A DNA stretch of 16,509 nucleotides. It comes from Bdellovibrio sp. Lineage in GTDB: Bacteria; Bdellovibrionota; UBA1018. Under the pieces are notes generated by a model. It did no database searches, had not been told where the DNA came from, and was given only the letters and a program-made list of their open reading frames with translations. This document shows positions 8,701 to 14,722 of this stretch, in pieces; the first letter of the stretch is position 1, and every line of letters begins with the position of its first letter. A program made the position numbers and the translations under genes. The stretch spans positions 1 to 16,509 of the forward strand of contig JACRAO010000188.1 of the NCBI GenBank assembly GCA_016213345.1, written 5' to 3'.

Positions 8701-9581
8701 ATATTACCAATCCAATCAAATCCAGAAAAAATGCACGCATTTCAAATTGTGCAGCCGATGGTACTCCTTTAATTGAAGTTGCAAAAAGAAAACTTGGATT
8801 TACAAGAATTAATCCAAAACCAGGTATTTGGGATTTGCATGTTTTTGGTCAATATCGTTATTTGAAATCACAATACAAGTTGCGAGTTGATTATGTAATT
8901 GGCGAATCTAATTTGGAAAAAATTGCAGGTTCTGTGTCTGCATTAACTGGTTCTTTCAATCTAAAAATAAAGGAAGCGTCTTTTCAAATCGCATTAGACC
9001 AAGCAAAAAGCTCATTTGTACTGGATAGTTTATGGAACCATGTTTTAGGTTCAGTAAATAAAGACGAAACAGTTTATGTTGAGGGTCCTCTGGGAATTAT
9101 GAGAGCTTATCCCCCAGAAGCATCATTGGTCACTATTACAACTGGAGAATCGCCAGGCAATGATATAGATCTAAATATTTTCGAATGCGCGAAAACAGCG
9201 ACCTCGCCACAAGACTCTAGTTGTAAAGTGATTGCACAAAGTGGCGGTTCGACTGATGAAGAACAAGCTTCGTTTCAGCCACGTGTGGATCGTTTATATG
9301 CGGTAAGTGTTGTGGGTTATAGTATTAATAATGTTGGAGCTTTTGCATCTAATGAAAGGATTTTTTTACAGGCTGAAAAGGGTGAGTTAAAATTTTCTGA
9401 AAGTGAAAATACATTTCAAGTAGAATATGGATTTACACAAGATCAGATCAATACAAGCAAGCTGCTAAAGAATGAATTATTTTTGTCAAAAAAATGCCAA
9501 GTAGCTGGTGGATTGATGCTAAAAACAACAGATGGGCTTGTATTGAAATCAATACCGGTTGAGATTGGGAACTTGCAGTAA
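5754..9581 (+). CDS. Large lipoprotein subtilisin-family (S8) protease, tripeptidyl-peptidase-II-like
   Basis: A 1275-residue predicted lipoprotein. A short hydrophobic signal ends in a lipobox, LTSC (Cys16), so Lgt and LspA should process it. The subtilase residues are complete: Asp222 (ITDTG), His430 (NHGSHVSG), Asn530 (SAGNSGPG) and Ser627 (GTSMAAP). The gap of about 208 residues between Asp and His is far longer than in ordinary subtilisins. It holds a DLNANGKLED loop (339-348) that resembles a calcium-binding loop. Eukaryotic tripeptidyl peptidase II has a similar Asp-His insertion. The downstream region (SSRGPTAAGG, then WLKVGVL, and later KRHYVEIPKGTSAVKITLEV) also recalls TPP II rather than a simple C-terminal domain. 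Roughly 560 residues follow the catalytic domain and look beta-rich. The start follows GAGGGGGG by 5 bases. The subtilase call is certain; the TPP II kinship is from memory of that family. Confidence 0.9.
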   Translation: MHQLLVLFLIAFLTSCSKTQNTLPNGPWVPALDIPNGQSRPVTLSNGSEIVIHHIGGKYFYLAEGALTDQSFLSLSAQFAYLPQVEKKALILKKLESATAKIKTNGGIILSQHPEVGYFNFLVPYAENIVDSIRALKMEKDFLIHPVFYERFDLGTVKSFSPFAEGLEYKDTPRLSTDDFSGLKRIQAPEFVKLAANDILDGAQGSQAIKVDGSLVKIGITDTGITFNHPTFQSINDKKNKIQYLKDYTREGRVYFHPKAKFEAKIPDFGTEEDLLIKAEVLMTPRLPNLPLGDDLVSIEGLRIKVSPALQKILLTPGNGAKLGVLSEDAFQSTQEQVDLNANGKLEDNFFIIRIPGNNDEDVIYVDTTGIGDFRNSEPIGSWNKTQKTVSFFSEKVGFDFGVDQLPNKNGTDTVEVKSVSLVGFDPGNHGSHVSGIAAGSKTITNDKNLTLARGVAPEAKILMNRVCANNGGCGATEAFIDLVVNAKAEVINMSLGGLSAYNDGYGFQEMMINRLSSLHNVLFVISAGNSGPGRQTVGSPSVARHSLSVGASASKSLIERQYQWPGLGSASLDINDDFLLFFSSRGPTAAGGFKPNLVTPGTELSSIQLNAPPGARAGLDVYWGTSMAAPTATGAYALLLDAIKKYNSFHPGKELTTNALLLRQILISSAKAFDVNRFDPETLEKAEGQYTWIDQGTGILDLVAAWKMLFKFRDKMPPTAVTYQNKPVELDYKILIPTTGPNGIAYDGSRMGDVDSPAFGTGLFLDAKTNETLRRVYISRLLPDNLMNTPEAAELLGQQLFTSRDEFVLKTVIYGSDKRWLKVGVLDQLNCSDSEMARFTVIGKGAGVSMNSDGSGTLVPVQDSLLAVCLNRELINELPPGDHGVLIYAYRAVDDTVSPLPSFIIPVFLSIPHRTLANSSAYEVQSSVNSFGVKRHYVEIPKGTSAVKITLEVPLPKLTQNGNIASGENCSGVELMALEGDNITNPIKSRKNARISNCAADGTPLIEVAKRKLGFTRINPKPGIWDLHVFGQYRYLKSQYKLRVDYVIGESNLEKIAGSVSALTGSFNLKIKEASFQIALDQAKSSFVLDSLWNHVLGSVNKDETVYVEGPLGIMRAYPPEASLVTITTGESPGNDIDLNIFECAKTATSPQDSSCKVIAQSGGSTDEEQASFQPRVDRLYAVSVVGYSINNVGAFASNERIFLQAEKGELKFSESENTFQVEYGFTQDQINTSKLLKNELFLSKKCQVAGGLMLKTTDGLVLKSIPVEIGNLQ

Positions 9582-10079
9582 TTAAGAATTAGTTCTGTTT
9601 GGTCGAACAATATTTTGGCGAATTGCTTCATAAACTACGATGCCAACCGCATTAGCAAGGTTTAGAGACCTTACACGATTATCAAAAATAGGTATTTTGT
9701 AGGTCTGGTCTTTATATTTTTCTAAAAGCCAGCCTGGCAAACCCTTGGTTTCTTTCCCAAAAAAAAGAAAGCTGCCTGGTAAAAACCGGTGCTCGTAAAA
9801 AGTTTTTTCAGCTTTTTTTGATAAAAATACCATTGGTGTATTTTCAGGCATGGTTTCAAAAAACTGATTTAAGTTTTGATAGCGCAAAACCTTTAGATGC
9901 TTCCAATAGTCTAAGCCTGCACGCTTGAGTTGTGCATCTGTGATTTCAAATCCAAGTGGCTCAATAAGATGCAGTATGCTCTGAGTGGCAAGACAAAGTC
10001 TACCAATTGATCCTGTGTTTTGAGGGATCTCAGGTTCTACTAATACAATGTTCAAACCCAGATTCTCGGTTAAAGTCAT
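9582..10079 (-). CDS. trmL: tRNA (cytidine/uridine-2'-O-) methyltransferase TrmL
   Basis: TrmL, a small SPOUT-fold enzyme, methylates the 2'-O of the wobble base (position 34) of tRNA-Leu isoacceptors using S-adenosylmethionine. The 165-residue protein aligns end to end with E. coli TrmL as I remember it: LNIVLVEPEIPQNTGSIGRL, IEPLGF, RAGLDYW, then the knot motifs FGKETKGLP and RSLNLANAVGIVVYEAIRQ. A start at 10121 would give 14 extra residues. I prefer the ATG at 10079. It forms an ATGA overlap with the upstream pilin gene and yields the family's normal N-terminus. Its stop codon is directly adjacent to the stop of the convergent protease gene. A tRNA modification gene translationally coupled to pseudopilins is an unusual arrangement. 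Confidence 0.93.
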   Translation of the reverse strand: MTLTENLGLNIVLVEPEIPQNTGSIGRLCLATQSILHLIEPLGFEITDAQLKRAGLDYWKHLKVLRYQNLNQFFETMPENTPMVFLSKKAEKTFYEHRFLPGSFLFFGKETKGLPGWLLEKYKDQTYKIPIFDNRVRSLNLANAVGIVVYEAIRQNIVRPNRTNS

Positions 10080-10990
10080 CTGGGTACATATCCCCTTATT
10101 TTTGGGATGCTCTCGTGACAATCTACGGGAGGATAATCAATTGCTGTAATCATGGATAATTTTTCGTTAAAACCAGGCAAAGGTGCTTGTTGCCCAGGTT
10201 GTATTTTAGTATTAATTTCTGTCCAAATATCTAGAAAGTAAAACGTAGTTATTTCTTCTGGTTTATTTTTCCGGCTTACAAAACCAGCTTCTTGGACGTT
10301 GAGTTCAGTGACACCAGAGATACAAATTGAAGAATTAGCTGCAACACCATTCACTGTTCTGCGAAATTCAATTGATAATCCACCAGGCTCTTGTGTGCAA
10401 GCTGATTGGGCATTGTTTATTGCTGGACCATCAACACTAATTGGTTGATTATTTATGATATTAATTCCACCTGGATTATTAAGTATAAGAGGATGAGTCA
10501 GATCTGTTCTGCCACAACAGATGATAATGACTCGATTAGCTGGACCAGGTACGTTTACTGGAGCGAAATCAAAGCCCTGATCCGTACACACACTCAAATC
10601 TGATTGAAAAACAATTGCACCATGATTTCCCAGTTGATAGCGATTTGGAGTGGACACGCTGAATGGATCTTGCGCTGTGTGATTTGGAAACGGAAGCAAT
10701 GGTAAAGGGTTTGGTGCAGGCGCCAAAATAGTAGAATTTGCAGCATTTCGTTGGAGTGGTGTAAATCTTAAATCTAATGATCTCCTAAAAATATAATCAA
10801 TCACTCCATGTAGTGCCTCCCTTTCGCCTGTCAACTTTCCAGAGTCGACAGATTTTTCTTTGACAAAAGAAAGCTGTCTAAGTTGATCTACAGCAAATAA
10901 ACCAATCAATATTGAAAGTGCAGCAGCAATGATCACTTCGGTTAATGTAAAACCTGATACTTGTTTATTAATGGTTTTATACTTACTCAT
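10076..10990 (-). CDS. Type IV pilin-like (pseudopilin) protein, PilW/GspJ-like
   Basis: A 304-residue protein with a class III prepilin leader. Cleavage is expected between Gly13 and Phe14 (QVSG/FTLTEVIIAAALSILIG), with Glu18 as the conserved +5 residue, followed by the long hydrophobic N-terminal helix. The mature part is large, about 290 residues. It is rich in Asn, Pro and Gly and has several cysteines, including a CC pair (IIICCGRTD). No CxxCH is present. Size and position after another pilin-like gene suggest a minor pilin of the PilW/GspJ type, but I cannot assign it more closely. It is linked by ATGA overlaps both to the upstream cytochrome-like pilin and to downstream trmL. Confidence 0.8.
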   Translation of the reverse strand: MSKYKTINKQVSGFTLTEVIIAAALSILIGLFAVDQLRQLSFVKEKSVDSGKLTGEREALHGVIDYIFRRSLDLRFTPLQRNAANSTILAPAPNPLPLLPFPNHTAQDPFSVSTPNRYQLGNHGAIVFQSDLSVCTDQGFDFAPVNVPGPANRVIIICCGRTDLTHPLILNNPGGINIINNQPISVDGPAINNAQSACTQEPGGLSIEFRRTVNGVAANSSICISGVTELNVQEAGFVSRKNKPEEITTFYFLDIWTEINTKIQPGQQAPLPGFNEKLSMITAIDYPPVDCHESIPKIRGYVPR

Positions 10991-12141
10991 TGAATAATAC
11001 CATCAGATGAAAATGGCGCTGGTACTGTATCAGGAACTATATCTGCGTTCGGATTACCTGAATCACGAGTTTGAAAAGTATTAACAGTAAATTGGATAAC
11101 ATCGCCCAAATGAGTTGGATCTGTAACCGCCGCTCGTGTTTGGAATTTTAGTCTAACTTCACTTCTGATAGTTCTGAGTTCTCTATTTTGTGTAAAGCTT
11201 TGTGATGAACTTGGAAACAAATTATCAATCCATAATACAGTTTCACAGTTTAAAGAGTTTTGATCACATAATGTTCCAGGAGGCTCACCAACACGTGGCT
11301 TATAGACAATCTTAGGTATTTTTTGTCCAAAACGAGAAGCAGTCATAAAAGGTGCTGCTAAGACATACCTGTTATCAGGAGGTGCAGGAGCAATTGGAGC
11401 TGGGGGATCGGGCTTAACTTGGCCATTTACTAATACATCGTAATTTCTAAAATCTAAATTCCTTATAAACTCATGAAAAAGATTTGTAGATGTATCAAAT
11501 CCAACATTACCTGGAGCAGGTCCACCGGGCCCAGTACCACCGTGACACGAAATGCAATGTGTATTATTCATAATAGTTAGAATTTGATCCGCTACTGGCG
11601 TGGGATTATCATTGAAATTTGATCTCAATAAATTGCGAAATTGTCTGCCTTCAGCTCTGCTTGCTATGGACCATGTGTTTATTCTAAATGCTAAATTTCT
11701 CCACTGTACTCTATCCACAGCGGCCGGTGGCATAATAATAGGAGGAACAACTGCAGCAAGAGCTGGATTAATTGCACAATTTCCACCTGCATCTAGTATT
11801 ACATAAGGATGCAAAACCTTAAACAAAGGCTGTGCCTCAGCCACACAAGGCCTTGGGTTCTCAATTTGATTATTATTTCCAGTTAATTGAGCAGCATAAG
11901 TGTTAGGAGGGTCATCATGACACGGATCTGGACACATCCAATACATTACAGTTTCTTTGGGGGTGTGTTCTAAAATTTTCTTTACTGCATTGTTTTCTCT
12001 AATTAGTTCTGAAGACTGCCTAAGCTGCTTTGTAAATTTTACATTGTGCGTAGTTAAAGTTGACCAAACCAAAGCACCCACCACTAAAATGCCTAACGCC
12101 ATGATAACTTCTACTAATGTAAAACCTCTTGATGACGTCAT
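10987..12141 (-). CDS. Type IV pilin-like protein with an embedded c-type cytochrome-like domain
   Basis: A 384-residue protein starting with a prepilin leader, SSRG/FTLVEVIMALGILVVG. Cleavage is expected after Gly6, with Glu11 as the +5 residue, followed by the hydrophobic helix of a PilV/GspI-like protein. The mature region contains ILTIMNNTHCISCHGG, a canonical CxxCH haem-attachment motif (Cys196, Cys199, His200). What follows resembles small single-haem c-type domains of the PSCyt kind: a FRNYDVLVNG block (231-240), a Pro-rich loop (243-255), a possible distal Met266 in APFMTAS, and a final ETVLWIDN helix (300-307). A second cysteine pair forms CPDPCH (70-75). There are eight cysteines in all. 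Pilin-type proteins expose this region to the periplasm, where cytochrome c maturation occurs, so haem attachment is feasible. ATGA overlaps join it to the C39-like gene upstream and the second pilin-like gene downstream. Confidence 0.8.
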   Translation of the reverse strand: MTSSRGFTLVEVIMALGILVVGALVWSTLTTHNVKFTKQLRQSSELIRENNAVKKILEHTPKETVMYWMCPDPCHDDPPNTYAAQLTGNNNQIENPRPCVAEAQPLFKVLHPYVILDAGGNCAINPALAAVVPPIIMPPAAVDRVQWRNLAFRINTWSIASRAEGRQFRNLLRSNFNDNPTPVADQILTIMNNTHCISCHGGTGPGGPAPGNVGFDTSTNLFHEFIRNLDFRNYDVLVNGQVKPDPPAPIAPAPPDNRYVLAAPFMTASRFGQKIPKIVYKPRVGEPPGTLCDQNSLNCETVLWIDNLFPSSSQSFTQNRELRTIRSEVRLKFQTRAAVTDPTHLGDVIQFTVNTFQTRDSGNPNADIVPDTVPAPFSSDGIIQ

Positions 12142-12788
12142 TCTAGCACTACAATCGGGCCAGGAAACGCAGAAACTGGTTTTTCACCATGAATAAAAAT
12201 CGCAATATGTTGATACTTCCACTTTTTGCCCTCTCTATCTTCGTAATCATGCCAACGCTCTAAAAACTCAGCTTGCGAAACATATACATAACCACGAGCA
12301 TACGAAGGGTCCATTAAATATAAAAACTCGCTGTCCATAGCAACTAATACGCCATAATGCCCATCTTCCCAAATCTCACTCCATGGTTTATCTTTCGAAT
12401 CTTCATCCCTCCACGCCTGATAAGAAAGAATCACTGTTTCACTCTTTTGTAACGCAGCTTTTAGATCTGCTAACTCTAAATTTTCTTTCATATCTGCAGT
12501 TAGTCCATACTTTTTTGCGCCTTCTAATAATTTTTGAGGTTCTGTCCCGTTTTTTTCTGTTGTGCCCAAAACAGAATAAAGCTCTGACTCTGCACCTTCA
12601 TAAACTTGCCAATAATTGAGCACTCCTAATAACGAAGCAGGTCCACAACTGTAATCGGTGGCTTGCCTGATAATAGGCACTTGTAGATAATTTTTTGGCA
12701 AAGAAGGAATTAGAATATTGAAATGTCCCTGGCTTTGTAGCGCTAAAAAAAATGTTAAAGCCATTAGCAATAACCTAACTTTACGCAT
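12138..12788 (-). CDS. Secreted C39-like (papain-fold) cysteine peptidase
   Basis: A 216-residue protein with an N-terminal signal peptide (MRKVRLLLMALTFFLALQSQ), so it is likely periplasmic or secreted. The C39-type residues are all present: oxyanion Gln42 and nucleophile Cys48 in RQATDYSCGPASLLGVLNYW, His144 in GHYGVLVAM, and Asp160 in LMDPS. C39 domains are best known for cutting after double-glycine leaders in bacteriocin exporters. This one is free-standing, without ABC transporter parts, and its substrate is unknown. I chose the ATG at 12788 because GGGGG (12794-12798) lies 5 bases upstream. The alternative at 12800 has no ribosome binding site. It overlaps the cytochrome-like pilin gene by 4 bp (ATGA) and is the first gene of that coupled set. 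Confidence 0.85.
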   Translation of the reverse strand: MRKVRLLLMALTFFLALQSQGHFNILIPSLPKNYLQVPIIRQATDYSCGPASLLGVLNYWQVYEGAESELYSVLGTTEKNGTEPQKLLEGAKKYGLTADMKENLELADLKAALQKSETVILSYQAWRDEDSKDKPWSEIWEDGHYGVLVAMDSEFLYLMDPSYARGYVYVSQAEFLERWHDYEDREGKKWKYQHIAIFIHGEKPVSAFPGPIVVLE

Positions 12789-12820
12789 ATAAGCCCCCAT
12801 TAGAAAAACAATAAGAGGGG

Positions 12821-12850
12821 TTTATAAAATTCGCTACAAAAAAATGTAAT
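12821..12850 (-). promoter_or_regulatory. Candidate sigma-70-type promoter for the C39-pilin-trmL operon
   Basis: On the minus strand, ATTACA (12850-12845, four of six matches to TTGACA) is followed after 18 bases by TATAAA (12826-12821, five of six matches to TATAAT). Transcription would begin near 12814, about 26 bases before the C39-like start. It sits in the 69-bp gap after the M28 peptidase stop, so the downstream genes could be expressed independently of that gene. AT-rich DNA gives such matches readily. Confidence 0.4.
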
Positions 12851-12857
12851 AAATCAT

Positions 12858-14639
12858 CTAACGCTCGGAGTTAATAGCTGGCGATTCAGCAGAATCTAAG
12901 GCAAGCTGGGCAACTGTTTCGATTGCTGCTTTGGTAATTGTAACTGCATAATCAAAATTCATGTGTTGCCAATCATCTGTGCTTTCATGATAATGATGCC
13001 TTTCAAAGAGTGATTTGTCTTCATTTTCTTGGCTTTTTTCTGTAGCATTCATGTGTTCATTAAAAAAAACAACAGGAAATCCAGTATCTGAAAATATTAC
13101 TCCATCCGTGTTATACAAATAGGCTTTTGGATCAAAACGAGACCGCAAACGTGGCTCATAACTGTTGGCATGCATTAGAGAAGCTTGAAATGCCAGATTT
13201 GCAATTTTGCGCGATCTTAAAGATTCACCAGCATTAACCTGAAATATCCGGTCATTGTTTTCTATATATCCAATCATGTCTAGTAAGACCAAACCTCCAA
13301 TGTCTTTTTTTCGTTTCAATAAATCACTAACAAAATAACGCGCACCTAGATCATCTGCCGGGAACTCCTCCCCTGTAAAATGTACTAACCAAATATCGTG
13401 TAATGGTTTAATGTCTTTCAATATTTCAGCAGCACGCAAAAGTGCAGCAGTAGCACTATAATTATCATCTGCACCTGGTGCTGAAACTAATTCTTTATCA
13501 AACTTATCTTCAGAATAAGCAGTATCGAAATGATCTGCCATCAAAATAGGCTTGTTCTGATCCTCAGGCAAAGAACCTGGTATTACAACTACTAAATTAG
13601 CTTGTGGAATCTGGATCCATTTATTCTTTTTATGATCAAAATATTGCCAATAAAAATCTTGAGTATAATATTTATTTATGTTCAAACGCTTATAGCGTTT
13701 GATTAAATATTTAACGATTTTATTTAATTGATTACCTTGTTCTGTACTATTTTTATGCTTAAAATGTGTAGAAAGATAAATAACATCTTTTTTATATTTT
13801 TCAAGCAGAGTGCTTTCATTTGGCCAATTAGAAATAACAGATCCATTAATGAAGGAAGTGGCAGTATTGTCTTCGCCTACTTCATCTAAAGGCGTCAGTA
13901 AAGGTGTCGGCACCCACTTGAGATTAAAATCACTCACTTTAATTAAAAATGAAATAGGTTTTCCGTTCCATCTTGAAACTTGAGAAACCGAATGACAAAC
14001 ATACTTGATGTCGGGAGTAACACCATACACTCTCCGTTTTGTAGAAATTTCCTGTATAGGCAGCCATGCACTAACAATTTCTTCTTGCTCACCCCATGTT
14101 TTACTCCAAATACAATTTCCAAAAATAGGTTTTATATACAAATCGTGATTCTGTTTTTGTAGAGAAAAAACATCATCAAAGATAAGCTTTTGTTGTCTTC
14201 GGTTCGAAGTATATAAAGCTTCTGGCAAAATGAGTTTAGGCAATACGCGTTTTATTTCTAAAATTTTCTCTTTGCTCAATTCTGAGCCTATTTCTAGCCA
14301 TTTCCAAGCTTGATCTTCGCTTTTGCGATAACGAGCAAAAGCCCACGTTCTTTCACCATAATCATTTTGTACTGGCCAAGCCTCAAATTCTAGTTCTGAA
14401 GCCAAATCTAAAATTCTTCTTAGTTCAAAAGCTATGTATTCAGCTTGTACTTTTAACTTTTGTGGCAGAACAAGAGGTTGCTCTTTTACACCTAGTACTT
14501 CTATCTCATATGGATTGGCACCCAAATACACTGGCTGCCTTTGCTCTGAGTTGGCTTCGATATTAAGCCATGGTTTTGATTCAGTAACATACGAGGAGAG
14601 AAGTAAGCTTGACAACAAATACGGAATTGCCCCATTCAT
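12858..14639 (-). CDS. Secreted M28-family zinc metallopeptidase
   Basis: A 593-residue protein with a probable N-terminal signal peptide (IPYLLSSLLLSSYV). The C-terminal third is an M28 aminopeptidase-type domain. Its two-zinc ligand pattern can be read in full: His370 and Asp372 in MADHFDT, the bridging Asp391 in GADDNYSATAALL, catalytic Glu424 with Glu425 in HFTGEEFPADD, Asp454 in VLLDMIGY, and His551 in YHESTDDW. The domain ends close to the C-terminus. The first roughly 330 residues have no motif I recognise and may be a separate beta-rich module. Substrate preference cannot be told. It reads away from murC across an 83-bp gap. It lies upstream of the C39-like gene on the same strand, so some readthrough into that operon is possible. 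Confidence 0.88.
   Translation of the reverse strand: MNGAIPYLLSSLLLSSYVTESKPWLNIEANSEQRQPVYLGANPYEIEVLGVKEQPLVLPQKLKVQAEYIAFELRRILDLASELEFEAWPVQNDYGERTWAFARYRKSEDQAWKWLEIGSELSKEKILEIKRVLPKLILPEALYTSNRRQQKLIFDDVFSLQKQNHDLYIKPIFGNCIWSKTWGEQEEIVSAWLPIQEISTKRRVYGVTPDIKYVCHSVSQVSRWNGKPISFLIKVSDFNLKWVPTPLLTPLDEVGEDNTATSFINGSVISNWPNESTLLEKYKKDVIYLSTHFKHKNSTEQGNQLNKIVKYLIKRYKRLNINKYYTQDFYWQYFDHKKNKWIQIPQANLVVVIPGSLPEDQNKPILMADHFDTAYSEDKFDKELVSAPGADDNYSATAALLRAAEILKDIKPLHDIWLVHFTGEEFPADDLGARYFVSDLLKRKKDIGGLVLLDMIGYIENNDRIFQVNAGESLRSRKIANLAFQASLMHANSYEPRLRSRFDPKAYLYNTDGVIFSDTGFPVVFFNEHMNATEKSQENEDKSLFERHHYHESTDDWQHMNFDYAVTITKAAIETVAQLALDSAESPAINSER
13682..13702. repeat. Perfect 9-bp inverted repeat inside the M28 peptidase gene
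   Basis: TCAAACGCT-TAT-AGCGTTTGA is a perfect palindrome with a 3-base loop, within codons for an IKRYKRLN segment. It could form a stable mRNA hairpin or be a protein-binding site. It could equally be a by-product of the Lys-Arg repeat it encodes. Confidence 0.5.
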
Positions 14640-14722
14640 GACTCAACGCGTAACAGTGTTTACCACGTATGTCAACTTGTCCTACCAATAAACTTATGCA
14701 ATAAAGAAAAAGAGCACGTAAT
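14640..14722. other. Divergent intergenic region between the M28 peptidase gene and murC
   Basis: An 83-bp spacer that must hold promoters in both directions. On the minus strand a perfect TTGACA (14675-14670) lies 31 bases from the peptidase start, but no good -10 box follows at the normal distance. On the plus strand, TTGTCC (14677-14682) with AATAAA 17 bases later (14700-14705) is a weak candidate for murC. An AAGAG-like ribosome binding site precedes the murC ATG. No terminator or RNA gene is visible. Confidence 0.3.

Noticed and set aside
9570..9600. A shared bidirectional terminator between the convergent protease and trmL genes.
   Set aside because: The two stop codons are directly adjacent and no GC-rich stem with a T-run is visible there.
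10502..10522. ATCTGTT-N7-AACAGAT inverted repeat within the second pilin-like gene.
   Set aside because: A 7-bp arm in coding DNA with no positional context is plausible by chance.
12794..12820. CCCC (12820-12817, minus strand) could pair with the GGGGG ribosome binding site of the C39-like gene and hide it.
   Set aside because: The predicted promoter would start transcription near 12814, leaving the CCCC outside the transcript, and the stem is short with a lopsided internal bulge.
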